Below are positions 1 through 9,387 of a DNA stretch of 58,398 nucleotides, one piece after another. The notes under the pieces were generated by a model. The model was given only the letters and a program-made list of their open reading frames with translations. It was not told the DNA's origin and ran no database searches. Numbering within the stretch: the stretch's first letter is position 1; every line of letters begins with the position of its first letter. Source of the stretch: Pseudoselenomonas ruminantium (GTDB lineage: Bacteria; Bacillota; Negativicutes; Selenomonadales; Selenomonadaceae); contig NZ_FOQK01000005.1 in NCBI RefSeq assembly GCF_900113715.1, forward strand, positions 94,206-152,603. The letters are read 5' to 3'. A program made the position numbers and the translations under genes.

Positions 1-171
1 CGGCGTTACCGTTGGCTCCGGCGTTACCGTTGGCGTCGGCGTTACCGTTGGTTCCGGCGTTACCGTCGGTTCCGGCGTTACCGTTGGCTCCGGTGTTACC
101 GTTGGTTCCGGTGTTACCGTTGGTTCCGGCGTTACCGTCGGTTCCGGCGTTACCGTTGGCTCCGGTGTCGG
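1..171 (-). repeat. 18-bp tandem repeat encoding PEPTVT in the exoprotein
   Basis: About nine and a half copies of an 18-bp unit are visible, with small variants (GGCTCC, GGTTCC, GGCGTC). On the minus strand each unit encodes PEPTVT or TPEPTV in the open frame of the exoprotein. The array continues past the window edge. Such Pro/Thr stalks usually carry a surface domain away from the envelope. The unit length keeps frame when copies are gained or lost. Confidence 0.9.
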
Positions 172-3165
172 GGTTACAATCAGTGATGTATCGATCCAGC
201 TTCCTGGTCCGTCCTCACCTTCCACGATAAGCACGTCATCGATTTTGGAATTTATCGCATCACCAACATTAACACCATTTACGCCGTGAAGATAAATCGA
301 ACTATCCGCATTTACCTGCCCTGTAAACGTATCTGCTGTGTCGGAGGCATGATTGGTCCCACCACCAATGCTCACGGTATCGTCAGCATCCACCCACAGA
401 TTATTCAGGAGCGCTGATTTGCCAACGTTGCCGCCAATGGTAATCTGGTTGCCGACCAGCATCGCACTGGAGCGAGCATTGTTCGTTTCCTGAAGGAAGC
501 CGATAAGGTTCTTGTTCTGGCTTTCGACATCTGCCCAGCTTGCATCCGATTTCCAGCTGACACCTACGTACGGCTGATCGTAGATATGATCATTATTGGG
601 GTCATTGAACTTCACGCCATGTGACGTGTCATGCGACCATCCCTGATACATATTGGTTGCCACGATACCTTCCGCATTGCCGGTCGTCGTAAAGAACAGG
701 GTTCCCTGTCCATCGTTGGCTTCGCCTTCCGGGCCAGTCACCCAATAGAATTCGCGGCCAGCTTTGACATTCTTACCGACCACAGCAGTCTTGCCCCCAA
801 CAAGGACCTCATTCTTTTTGCCAGCCAGCAGGGAACCGACAATCCAGTTCTCGAGCTCCGTCGTTATCGTTGCCAAGTACTTATCCCCGACGGCCGATCC
901 ACCAGCGGTTCCCTCTTGCGCAGCCAGTTTTGCTGTCTCCCAGCGGGTCAATATCGACTCATGATTGTTCGTACTACCATGCGACCAGTTTGTCAAGATA
1001 TGCTTAGCCAGCTGATGGTATTCTGCAGCGGTCAGCTCGTCAAACGGCTTAGCCGTGCCAGTTACATTCTTGTCCCCCAGTTTGACGTGTTCGTTGTAAT
1101 ACGCCTGCAAAGCCTCTTCATAGGCGGCTTCATCCGTGGGCAATGTCCTGTTCTTATAGGTACCATACTGCGCAAAGCAACGTTCCGCAATTTGTGCGCG
1201 CTCCTCCGCACTCAAATCGCTAAACTTCTTCCAGACTGTATCTTTAAGGTAATTCTCGTAATATAGCCCAGCCAGTCTCTTCAGATCCGGATCGTTCTTG
1301 ACCGAATCCTGCAAGGTTTTGCCGATTATTTCATTGACATACAGGCGATAGGAATTAGCCGAATCCAGATTGCCACTGATGAGAATATTGCCACGCGTAT
1401 CATCGGCAGCCGTGTCAATGATGAGCTCCCCTTGATTAAGCCCCACGGCCACATCGCCATAGAATGTAGCGTTGCCGCCTTTGGTTTCAATCCTGCGATC
1501 GCCATTTTCCAGATAGTTGCCATCTGCATCGCGTTCATCAGCAGCATGACCGATATAGGTACCGACACGGCCATCGCTGATGGATGCACCACAGCCAGCA
1601 GTAAAGTCGCCGCCATTTGTCTTGATATCGGCATTGAGGATGACCATGCCCTTGGCATCGCCATCGGTATCGGCATGCAGATTGACATGCAGCTTGCCAT
1701 CGGTCGCCGTTATCGGCGCATTGATGGCCACATTGCGCTGTGCCTCCAGCGTCAGCGTAGCCTCGCTGCCCGCTGTGCCATATGTCGCATCATTGAGGAC
1801 CATGCGCTCCGTAGATTTCACGATTGGCGAATTGACCGTAATATTCGATACGCCTAAGGAATAAATATCCGCATTTGCTTCCACAGTATTCTGGTCTGCT
1901 GCCTGTATCCGCACACTGGTACCATTGCTGAGACGCCAGCTGATATAGTCGGCATTGATATAGCTCTGCTGATTTCCAGCCGTCGCATTCTGTGCCTGAT
2001 ACAGCTGCTCTTCTGTCTGCGCTGTCGTGTCAGCTGGTGTAGCATCAGCATAGCCCTCCGGCGCTTCATTGGTGATAATGATATCGACGGGATCGATGAA
2101 CCATTCGCCCGCTTTGCCATTCACGCCAAAAGCCTCAATCTGTGCCTTAGTCGAAACGGATAGCACATCACCAGAAGTCTCCACCTGGCCGCCGTTATTG
2201 TCACCGCTGGCCGTAAGCACGGCGCCATCGGCGATATTTACCCGCTGGCCCAGCACCTTGACCGTTCCGCCGCTATGGCCGGTTGCAAGACCATCTGCCG
2301 ACACCTGGCCGGATACATTGACGATACCATGGCTGCCACCATCAAGAACGATTTCCCCCTGCTCATCGACGCGTACACTCTTCGCTTCGATGATACCACT
2401 GTGATTGACTACTTCGCTTAAAAGATCTCCGGCACTTTTGGCAGTCATCAGCACACGGCCGCCATCGGCCGTTATCTTGCCGCTATTGAGGATATGCGCA
2501 TCAGCCACTTCACCGCTGACAGCGATATTCAGTTTGCCCGCCGTATCCATAGCAAGATGCAGGTTCTTAGCTGCACTGAGTGCCACTTCTCCGGCTGGAT
2601 TCTCGATGCTGCCGGTATTTTCTACCACCGCAGCATGCAGCGCCACAAGTCCGCCCTGCGCCTTTATCTCCGCCGCATTCAGTATCTTTCCTGTAGACGT
2701 TTCACCGAGTCCCAAGGAGATTGCTTCCACGCCATCGCCAAAACTCGTCATGAAATTATCGTTTACCTGTGCGGTTGAAGCGATCAAGCTGCCAGTATCT
2801 ACCTGTGCACCCTGTCCAAACAGAATCCCGCGCGGATTGATCAGGAATACCGTACCGCCTGCCTTGAGGCTGCCATAGATTTCTGAAGCACTATTCCCTA
2901 CCACACGGTTCAAAGCTATATCTGTCGGCAATTGATTGAACACAACGCTTTCGCCGCGCTCAATGTTAAAAAGATCCCAATCCAACGCTACATGGTGCGA
3001 ATGCTGATCAATAACCAAAGTATGCTCCTTCTTACCGATTTCAGCTTCACCCGAACGAATTTTACCGCCTGTCGGCAGAGCTTCTACTCCGCTCATGGAA
3101 AAAGCCGAAAATGTCACACCCATAGCAACAGCTAAGTGCAGCGCCTTTTTCCGTATTGTCCGCAT
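1..3165 (-). CDS. TpsA-type filamentous haemagglutinin-like exoprotein (3' end beyond window)
   Basis: The frame is open from ATG at 3165 to the left edge, giving at least 1055 residues. The start has a good ribosome binding site (GGGAGGTG). The N-terminus has a signal peptide followed by a two-partner-secretion (haemagglutination activity) domain containing the hallmark NPRGILFG. The middle is repetitive beta-helix-like sequence, then a helical, charged insertion (about 1.0-1.3 kb), then more beta-rich sequence. From about residue 998 it becomes a PEPTVT repeat. It lies just downstream of its likely TpsB partner, so it is probably exported to the cell surface as an adhesin. The C-terminal anchor or effector part is not visible, and the ligand is unknown. 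Confidence 0.88.
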   Translation of the reverse strand, partial: MRTIRKKALHLAVAMGVTFSAFSMSGVEALPTGGKIRSGEAEIGKKEHTLVIDQHSHHVALDWDLFNIERGESVVFNQLPTDIALNRVVGNSASEIYGSLKAGGTVFLINPRGILFGQGAQVDTGSLIASTAQVNDNFMTSFGDGVEAISLGLGETSTGKILNAAEIKAQGGLVALHAAVVENTGSIENPAGEVALSAAKNLHLAMDTAGKLNIAVSGEVADAHILNSGKITADGGRVLMTAKSAGDLLSEVVNHSGIIEAKSVRVDEQGEIVLDGGSHGIVNVSGQVSADGLATGHSGGTVKVLGQRVNIADGAVLTASGDNNGGQVETSGDVLSVSTKAQIEAFGVNGKAGEWFIDPVDIIITNEAPEGYADATPADTTAQTEEQLYQAQNATAGNQQSYINADYISWRLSNGTSVRIQAADQNTVEANADIYSLGVSNITVNSPIVKSTERMVLNDATYGTAGSEATLTLEAQRNVAINAPITATDGKLHVNLHADTDGDAKGMVILNADIKTNGGDFTAGCGASISDGRVGTYIGHAADERDADGNYLENGDRRIETKGGNATFYGDVAVGLNQGELIIDTAADDTRGNILISGNLDSANSYRLYVNEIIGKTLQDSVKNDPDLKRLAGLYYENYLKDTVWKKFSDLSAEERAQIAERCFAQYGTYKNRTLPTDEAAYEEALQAYYNEHVKLGDKNVTGTAKPFDELTAAEYHQLAKHILTNWSHGSTNNHESILTRWETAKLAAQEGTAGGSAVGDKYLATITTELENWIVGSLLAGKKNEVLVGGKTAVVGKNVKAGREFYWVTGPEGEANDGQGTLFFTTTGNAEGIVATNMYQGWSHDTSHGVKFNDPNNDHIYDQPYVGVSWKSDASWADVESQNKNLIGFLQETNNARSSAMLVGNQITIGGNVGKSALLNNLWVDADDTVSIGGGTNHASDTADTFTGQVNADSSIYLHGVNGVNVGDAINSKIDDVLIVEGEDGPGSWIDTSLIVTPTPEPTVTPEPTVTPEPTVTPEPTVTPEPTVTPEPTVTPEPTVTPTPTVTPEPTVTP

Positions 3166-3316
3166 AGAAACACCTCCCTACTCCTTTTAACCATCGAAAC
3201 TTCTTCCCTATACTTATATATCGAAACATTCCTGTTACGACTTACCATTTTCAGAAAATATTTACATTTATTTAATATTATAACGCCGTTGTTATAATGT
3301 ATTTTTAAGGAATGAC

Positions 3317-5008
3317 TTAAAAATATATGCCGCCGCGCAGCCAAAAACAACCATGCGTTTTATTCTTATCATTCTGGGCTTCCTGTGCACCAAGCGGCCA
3401 GGCATAGTCTGCCCGTAGGAATGCCGCGTCCGCGAAATTCAGCAGCAGGCCCACACCTGCACCTTGCAGGAAGCGATGATTTTCCCCACTTGTCCGGTGA
3501 TCATGCGCAATGACCACGCCGCCATGATCGATAAAGCCAGCCAGCTGGCAGCGTATCTTACCTGAAAATGGCAGCAGATAGCGAAGCTCGCCGCGAATAA
3601 GATAGCCCATATCGCCCGATGACTCACTGGCAGGATAAGCCCGCACCCCTGTAGCACCGCCTAACGAGAAGCGCTCTGACGAGTCAAGATTCCGGCTGGC
3701 CAGCTGTCCCCGTGCATAGAGCTGCCAGCTGACGCGCGGCGAAAGCTGTTCCATATATTGCCAGCTGCCCCGCAGCTTATGATACGTTCCTGCCGTACGG
3801 GCTTTCTGCTGCTGGACATAGGCTTCGTCGTTGTCAGCGCCCAATGTTCCCCATTTGTAGTCCATACGCCAGCTCGACTGGGCACGGCTCCAGCGCTTGT
3901 CCCCATAGAGCGATAAGACCAGCGCATGCGTATGTTTTTTCAGCTGATAATCTACGGTACGATACTCATCAGACAACATGCTCTTTTCATAGGAAAGTCC
4001 GGCATAGAGATTTTCATACTGGCTGCGCCTGAGCGCATACTCAAGGCCAACCGATGCCGTACGCGATGTCCCGCAAGCATCGAGCACCCGATAGGTGTCT
4101 CCCAATTGGTACGACAACATGCTATACCCCAGCATCGCCCGCAGTCCATCCGCTCCAAACGGTAACAGATAACGCAGGCTATAATTGTATAGATTGCTGC
4201 CCGTCATGCTGCCAGCCAAGTCGAGCTGGCCGCCAGCCTGTTCCGGATTCAAGATATTGTAGAATACACCGTAGGAATTATAGCCGGTATAGCGATTGCC
4301 ATAATTATCGGCACTGATCATGCCACACTTGCCATAGTGCGGCATAAGTGTCAGCTTCAATATGACCGTCCCTTCCTGGCGGCCAGTCTCCATGCTGGCC
4401 TTGGCATCAGCACCAGCCAAATCCGATAGCAGCCATACAGCGCGTTCCAGCTTAGCTCGTGTGATATAGTCGCCAGGATGGAGGAAGCGGATTTCACGCT
4501 GCAACACGCTTTCATGGATACTTGTCTTATTGTCGAGCTTGATTTCATCGATTCTGCCGATGAGCACACGATATTCGACGACACCATTCTTGATTTTCTG
4601 TGCCGGCAGATAGACACGGGCCATCAGATAACCGCGCTGCCGGAAATACGCCGTCAGCTTTTCCGCTCCAGCTTGCAGCTCCTTGAACGAAACCATCCTG
4701 CCTTGATACTCTTTGAGTTGTTCCTGCAAGATGGTTTCGTCTACGATGTCCTGCCCTGTGACAGCAAAGCCTGCGACATTTATTTTGACATCTTCGGCCA
4801 TAGATAGCGGTGGCCGTTCCGGCTCACTGACTTCAATCGCAGCCGTTCCAGCTGCTTCCGGCAAACCGACTTCCTCCTTGTCCTGTTCCGCACGGCTTAG
4901 CGTACCAGCTGTCGGCAGTTCAGCGGCCGCTGCTGTCGAGCCTGCCAGCAGCAAACATACGGCGGTCACTAACATCTTTTGGGTAGCTCTAATCTTGTCT
5001 CGCTGCAT
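3317..5008 (-). CDS. TpsB outer-membrane transporter (ShlB/FhaC/HecB family)
   Basis: The 563-residue protein has a signal peptide (residues 1-25, ending STAAAAE), a POTRA-type region (about 60-140) and a C-terminal 16-strand barrel of the ShlB type. It ends GGIYF, with the terminal aromatic residue expected of outer-membrane beta barrels. It exports and folds the exoprotein encoded 150 bp downstream. Three consecutive ATG codons follow an AGGTG motif; the third (5008) has the best spacing, although an upstream ATG at 5056 is also in frame. Its presence means the cell has an outer membrane, unusual for a Firmicute outside Negativicutes and Halanaerobiales. Confidence 0.9.
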   Translation of the reverse strand: MQRDKIRATQKMLVTAVCLLLAGSTAAAAELPTAGTLSRAEQDKEEVGLPEAAGTAAIEVSEPERPPLSMAEDVKINVAGFAVTGQDIVDETILQEQLKEYQGRMVSFKELQAGAEKLTAYFRQRGYLMARVYLPAQKIKNGVVEYRVLIGRIDEIKLDNKTSIHESVLQREIRFLHPGDYITRAKLERAVWLLSDLAGADAKASMETGRQEGTVILKLTLMPHYGKCGMISADNYGNRYTGYNSYGVFYNILNPEQAGGQLDLAGSMTGSNLYNYSLRYLLPFGADGLRAMLGYSMLSYQLGDTYRVLDACGTSRTASVGLEYALRRSQYENLYAGLSYEKSMLSDEYRTVDYQLKKHTHALVLSLYGDKRWSRAQSSWRMDYKWGTLGADNDEAYVQQQKARTAGTYHKLRGSWQYMEQLSPRVSWQLYARGQLASRNLDSSERFSLGGATGVRAYPASESSGDMGYLIRGELRYLLPFSGKIRCQLAGFIDHGGVVIAHDHRTSGENHRFLQGAGVGLLLNFADAAFLRADYAWPLGAQEAQNDKNKTHGCFWLRGGIYF

Positions 5009-5104
5009 CATCATCACCTGCTTCGTAAAAAGTACAAAAAAAGAATGCTTGGACATTGCGCCCTAAGCATTCACTTGCCATTATACTTTTGTCAGCCACT
5101 CCAG

Positions 5105-5554
5105 TCACTCCGAAGCCATCTCCTGTGCCCAATAATACCGTCCATCATTTCCCTTGACACAGGCAACGCCCATCTTCGTATAATGACGATTGAGTAAATT
5201 GGCACGATGCGTCGGCGAATTCATCCAGGCACGGACGATTGCTTCGGCATCAGCCTTCTTGCTGACCGCCAGGTTCTCACCGAACCAGGCAAAAGATGCA
5301 TTTGCAAAAACCGATTTGACTTCCCGGCCATCCGGACGGCGATGAGCAAAATTCACTTCTGCTTCTGCAGCACGGACATACGAAGCAGCCGCAAGCTCAC
5401 GATTGAGCGCCAGCGGTGCTACGCCAGCATTAACGCGCATGATGTTGACATGATAAAGAACTTCCTGATCCAACTCCGCCGCTAATGCGGAAGAAGCAGC
5501 AAAAACGACAAGAGCCAGTACCAGCAGGGAAACCATCCGCCGCCAGGTTTTCAT
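5105..5554 (-). CDS. Secreted CAP-domain (SCP/PR1-like) protein
   Basis: The 149-residue protein starts with a clear signal peptide (MKTWRRMV, hydrophobic stretch, ALAAE). The mature part is a CAP domain: an N-terminal helix with N and R, FAHRRPDGR, FGENLA, and the segment WMNSPTHRANLLNRHYTKMG. It resembles the YkwD-type bacterial CAP proteins, whose biochemical role is poorly known and often envelope-linked. ATG at 5554 is chosen because GAGGCGAG lies just upstream and the signal peptide begins there; the longer frame reaching 5716 covers the leader RNA. A TTGCTT-17-TATAAT promoter lies about 220 bp upstream. Confidence 0.85.
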   Translation of the reverse strand: MKTWRRMVSLLVLALVVFAASSALAAELDQEVLYHVNIMRVNAGVAPLALNRELAAASYVRAAEAEVNFAHRRPDGREVKSVFANASFAWFGENLAVSKKADAEAIVRAWMNSPTHRANLLNRHYTKMGVACVKGNDGRYYWAQEMASE

Positions 5555-5770
5555 CTTTCTCGCCTCTTTCGTTTGCCGCTTGACCGTCATCTTATGAGCA
5601 CTTGGTATCCTCACTTCGCGCCCTCCTGCCTCGGCAGGGAAGATTCCGATCGCACAACAAACCAGCGAACCCATTATCGAAGCCTCGATAATGATGTTTC
5701 CTGCTGGCGCAGCCATCGCATGACTGCAGCAATCCCGTTTTTGCTATTCAGTTTTACAGCATTCTTCTTA
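5555..5770 (-). promoter_or_regulatory. Long structured 5' leader of the CAP gene
   Basis: The predicted transcript start (about 5768) leaves roughly 210 nt before the ATG. The leader contains a perfect 9-bp hairpin (plus-strand CATTATCGA / TCGATAATG, 5671-5692), a CTGCC/GGCAG hairpin around 5625-5640, and outer pairing CCAGC/GCTGG around the first stem. I could not match it to any riboswitch class I can recall from its conserved bases, so no ligand is proposed. Confidence 0.4.
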
Positions 5771-5775
5771 GTTAT

Positions 5776-5804
5776 ATTATAACGTAAAGTAATCAAACAA
5801 GCAA
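5776..5804 (-). promoter_or_regulatory. Sigma-A-type promoter of the CAP gene
   Basis: On the minus strand, -35 TTGCTT (5799-5804) and -10 TATAAT (5776-5781) are separated by exactly 17 bp, a near-consensus housekeeping promoter. It points towards the CAP gene at 5554. Confidence 0.6.
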
Positions 5805-5896
5805 TGCTTTTCTTTGCAGCATGCCGATATCTGTAACGATTTGACCGGTAACTGCATCCAGCAATTCTTTTCCATTACTTTTTCGCTGTTCAACAG

Positions 5897-5934
5897 AAAA
5901 ATCCTGCCACAGATTTCTCTGCAGCAGGATTTTT
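5897..5934 (-). terminator. Rho-independent terminator after tyrS
   Basis: AAAAATCCTGC pairs with GCAGGATTTTT through an inner CAGA/TCTG stem, flanked by T runs on both strands. It sits just past the tyrS stop codon and could also stop transcription in the other direction. Confidence 0.85.
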
Positions 5935-5936
5935 AA

Positions 5937-7148
5937 TCATTTTACAAGCTTATAATATTTTTTCTTGCCCTTCTTCAAGATAGCCTCGCCATCTTTGAAG
6001 TCAGTCTCCGCCAGCACATAGTCAACATCCGCTACTTTGACATCGTTGAGAGCTACACCATTCTGCTGGATCAGACGGCGGCCCTCGCCCTTCGACGCAA
6101 CGATCTTGCCGGCAGCCATGACATCCAGCAGTTTATCGTCGGCAGCCGCCTTGACCTCGGGGATATTGGCCCCGGCACCCGAGCCACCGAACATGGCCTC
6201 AGCTGCCGCTTTAGCCTCCTCGGCAGCCTGCTCGCCATGAACGATTTTCGTGACCTCATAGGCCAGGATCTTCTTGGCCTCATTGATAGCCGAATCCTGA
6301 AGTGCACCAAGACGGCGAACCTCATCCATCGGCAGGAACGTGAGCAGGGCAAGGCAGTTCTCGACATCCGCATCATCAACGTTGCGCCAGTACTGGTAGA
6401 ACTCATACGGGCTGGTCTTTTCTGCATCAAGCCAGAGCGCACCGCCAGCAGTCTTACCCATCTTCTTGCCGTCGCTCTTAGTAAGGAGCTTGTTCGTCAA
6501 GCCGTAGACAGCGGTATTGTTCTTGCGGCGGTTGAGCTCGACACCAGCGATGATGTTCGACCACTGGTCGTCACCGCCCATCTCGAGTTTGCAGCCATAG
6601 CGGCGGTTGAGCTCGAGGAAATCGTAGCCCTGCATGATCATATAGTTGAATTCCAGGAACGTAAGTCCCTTTTCCCAGCGCTGCTTATAGCAGTCAGCAG
6701 CCAGCATGCGATTGACTGTGAAGCAGGCACCGACTTCGCGCAGCAGATCGATGTAGTTGAGCTTGCGCAGCCAGTCGCCGTTATTGACCATGATGGCCTT
6801 GTCATCGCTGAAATCGATGAAGCGGGCAATCTGCTTCTTGAAGCATTCACAGTTGTGCTCGATATCCTCATCCGTCAGCATCCGGCGCATGTCCGTACGG
6901 CCCGACGGATCGCCGACCGTACCCGTACCACCACCGACAAGGCAGATGGGACGATGACCAGCACGCTGCATATGGGCCATCGCCATCAGCGCGATGAAAT
7001 GGCCCGCATGCAGGCTGTCTGCCGTCGGATCGAAGCCGATGTAGAACGTAACTTTCTCTTTATCAAAAAGCTCTCTGAGCTCCTCTTCGTTTGTGCATTG
7101 CGCGATGAAACCGCGTTCTTTCAAAGTATCAAATACATTAGCCAACAA
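5937..7148 (-). CDS. tyrS: Tyrosyl-tRNA synthetase
   Basis: The 403-residue class I synthetase charges tRNA-Tyr in the cytoplasm. Visible are the Rossmann fold with the HIGH-like LHAGHF (about residue 46), the tyrosine-pocket segment [12 protein letters not shown], the KMSKS-like loop [10 protein letters not shown] (about 228), and a C-terminal S4 RNA-binding domain ([17 protein letters not shown]). The start is TTG at 7148 with GGAGAG upstream. It lies 40 bp after the PBP1A gene and is probably co-transcribed with it. I see no T-box leader directly in front of it. Confidence 0.97.
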   Translation of the reverse strand: MLANVFDTLKERGFIAQCTNEEELRELFDKEKVTFYIGFDPTADSLHAGHFIALMAMAHMQRAGHRPICLVGGGTGTVGDPSGRTDMRRMLTDEDIEHNCECFKKQIARFIDFSDDKAIMVNNGDWLRKLNYIDLLREVGACFTVNRMLAADCYKQRWEKGLTFLEFNYMIMQGYDFLELNRRYGCKLEMGGDDQWSNIIAGVELNRRKNNTAVYGLTNKLLTKSDGKKMGKTAGGALWLDAEKTSPYEFYQYWRNVDDADVENCLALLTFLPMDEVRRLGALQDSAINEAKKILAYEVTKIVHGEQAAEEAKAAAEAMFGGSGAGANIPEVKAAADDKLLDVMAAGKIVASKGEGRRLIQQNGVALNDVKVADVDYVLAETDFKDGEAILKKGKKKYYKLVK

Positions 7149-7188
7149 ACTCTCTCCTTTGAGACTTACTACAAATCATTACTGCATA

Positions 7189-9297
7189 TCAATTACGGCC
7201 CTTGGCTATGCCGCCGCCCGGCTCAGGGGCGACTGCTTCAGGAGCGGACGGAGTATTCTTGGAGCCAGCCGGAGCATCTGCACCTTTTGCTGGCTTGCCG
7301 CCATTCGCCTTGGCATCCTTGGCGTTTTTCTCGTCCTTCTTCTTGCCATCGTCCTTTTTCTTGACTTCGGTCTTCTTATCGTTTTCCAGCTCACCGATGC
7401 TGTCGTGTTTCGAAGCGACGGAACCATCGAAGTTCTTGGCCGGGGTCTGCGCCAGAGCCTTTTCCATAAAGGCCTTCCAGATCTGTGCTGGCAGCTGGCC
7501 GCCCATGACACCATTCATTGGCGTATTGTCATCGTTGCCAACCCAGACGCCGCAGACGAGATCGGGCGTATAGCCAACAAACCAGGCATCGTGATAGTCA
7601 CTCGTCGTACCAGTCTTGCCAGCAGCCGGACGGCCGATATTGGCCCGCGTACCGGTACCCTTCTTGATAACACCCTCGAGCATATCTGTAAGCTCTACGG
7701 CACTGCTTTCGCTGACGACGCTGCGCTGTTTGGGTTCCGCCTGCTCAAGCACCTTGCCATTGCGGTCAAGCACTTTGATGACCACGACCGGATTGACATG
7801 AACGCCCTTATTGGCAAACGTGCAGTATGCACTCGTGAGCTCTAATGGCGTCACACCTTTGGTCAGGCCGCCCAAAGCGGTCGACAACGTGCGGTCATTC
7901 TGAGGTCCGTCGAGCACAAATGTCGAGATGCCCATCTCCTGCGCATAATAAATCGGCTTGTCGATGCCGATCTTCTGCGCAATCTTGACCGTCGGTACGT
8001 TCATCGAATAGCGGGCCACATCGCTTAGCTTGACTTTGCCGCTGAAGTTGCCGCTGTCGTTCTGCGGCCGCCAGCCATTGATGTTGATGGGGCTGTCGTC
8101 GATGATCGTGTTCGGTGTGAATTTATTCTCCAGTGCTGCCACAAAAACAAAGGGCTTGAAAGCCGAGCCCGGCTGGCGCACTGCCATCGTCGCGCGGTTG
8201 AACTGGTCGGTGCCGCGGCCGCCGACCATCGCCTTGACATAGCCGTTGTGCGGGTCGATGGCGACCAAGGCTCCCTGCGGCTGCTGGATCTTGTTGCCAT
8301 CCACCTTGACATTCGGCAGCTGCTTCATCGCGGTTTCCGCTGCACGCTGTGCATCCATATCGATGGTCGTATAGATCTTGAGCCCTTCTTTGTAGACAGC
8401 ATCTGCGCCATACTTATCGATGAGCAGCTGCGTCACATAATCGATAAAGTAGGAAGCTTCCGTATTGCTTTCCTTCTTGACCGGCTTCACGATCTGCAAT
8501 TTCTCGGGCTTGGTCTTAGCCGCCAGGCTGCTGTTGATATAGCCGTATTTTGCCATCTGGTCAAGGACTGTTCCCTTGCGTTCCTGTGCGGCATCAAGAT
8601 TGTTGAGCGGCGAGTAATAGTTCGGGCTCTTCGGGATACCAGCAAGCATGGCACATTCATTGAGCGTCAGATCCTCGACGTTCTTGCCGAAGTAAGTCTG
8701 CGCTGCTGCCTGTACGCCATAAGCACCCTGCCCAAAATAGATCTGGTTCATATACATCTCGAGGATTTCCTGCTTTGTATACTGCCGCTCGAGCTGCAGG
8801 GCCAGGAAAACCTCCTGTATCTTACGCGTCAGCGTGCGTTCCTGGGTCAGGTACGCGTTCTTGGCCAGCTGCTGCGTGATGGTCGAGCCACCCTCCGAGA
8901 CGCCACGGCCGCGGATGTTGGCATAGAGCGCACGCAGGATGCCGCGCGGGTCGACACCGCTGTGCTCGTAGAAGCGGTTATCCTCGACGGCCACGAAAGC
9001 ATTCTGCAAGTCTTTGGGAACTTGCTGGATCTTGACGGGCCGGCGGTTTTCAGCCGCGTGGACATTGGCAATCTCATTGCCATTGATATCGTAAATCTGC
9101 GAAGACGCCGGTGGCAGGATATCGTTTGCCAGATCGGGCTTCGTATTCATGCTGGCAGTCAGAAAACCACAGCCAATGCCCGTGACCATGACCAGGATGA
9201 CCAGACCAAAGCCGAGGATGACTTTTTTGACGTTGCTGCTGCCACTTTTTGCGGGACGTTTTTGACGGCTCGTATTCGTATTTGAACGTTTCTCCAT
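7189..9297 (-). CDS. Penicillin-binding protein 1A (bifunctional transglycosylase/transpeptidase)
   Basis: The 702-residue class A PBP polymerises and cross-links peptidoglycan. A short cytoplasmic basic segment and one membrane helix (about 28-48) precede a GT51 domain (EDNRFYEHSG, GGSTITQQLAKN, QIYFGQGAYG). The transpeptidase domain has SAFK (SxxK), SMN (SxN) and KTGT. The C-terminal tail is low-complexity, first Lys/Asp-rich and then Pro/Gly/Ala-rich, and probably disordered. The ATG has a strong AAGGAGG upstream. tyrS follows in the same direction. Confidence 0.95.
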   Translation of the reverse strand: MEKRSNTNTSRQKRPAKSGSSNVKKVILGFGLVILVMVTGIGCGFLTASMNTKPDLANDILPPASSQIYDINGNEIANVHAAENRRPVKIQQVPKDLQNAFVAVEDNRFYEHSGVDPRGILRALYANIRGRGVSEGGSTITQQLAKNAYLTQERTLTRKIQEVFLALQLERQYTKQEILEMYMNQIYFGQGAYGVQAAAQTYFGKNVEDLTLNECAMLAGIPKSPNYYSPLNNLDAAQERKGTVLDQMAKYGYINSSLAAKTKPEKLQIVKPVKKESNTEASYFIDYVTQLLIDKYGADAVYKEGLKIYTTIDMDAQRAAETAMKQLPNVKVDGNKIQQPQGALVAIDPHNGYVKAMVGGRGTDQFNRATMAVRQPGSAFKPFVFVAALENKFTPNTIIDDSPININGWRPQNDSGNFSGKVKLSDVARYSMNVPTVKIAQKIGIDKPIYYAQEMGISTFVLDGPQNDRTLSTALGGLTKGVTPLELTSAYCTFANKGVHVNPVVVIKVLDRNGKVLEQAEPKQRSVVSESSAVELTDMLEGVIKKGTGTRANIGRPAAGKTGTTSDYHDAWFVGYTPDLVCGVWVGNDDNTPMNGVMGGQLPAQIWKAFMEKALAQTPAKNFDGSVASKHDSIGELENDKKTEVKKKDDGKKKDEKNAKDAKANGGKPAKGADAPAGSKNTPSAPEAVAPEPGGGIAKGRN

Positions 9298-9387
9298 GAG
9301 CTGCCTCCTTAAATTTATACTTTTTCATTTTATCACAAATCGAATGTATCGTCTATGAAATGAACAGCTCAAATCGTTGTTTTCTGC

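Noticed and set aside
1-171. CRISPR array
   Set aside because: The repeats are 18-bp contiguous tandem units without spacers and are in frame in a protein.
631-1266. Plus-strand frame of 211 codons near the left edge
   Set aside because: The minus strand carries the open exoprotein frame with signal peptide, TPS domain and good start; the plus frame has no ribosome binding site or recognisable domain.
3132-3350. Small minus-strand gene between tpsB and tpsA
   Set aside because: The 72-codon frame overlaps both neighbours, has no ribosome binding site and has no protein-like pattern; the gap is better read as a spacer.
7149-7188. T-box leader of tyrS
   Set aside because: Only 40 bp separate tyrS from the PBP1A gene and no T-box sequence is visible there.
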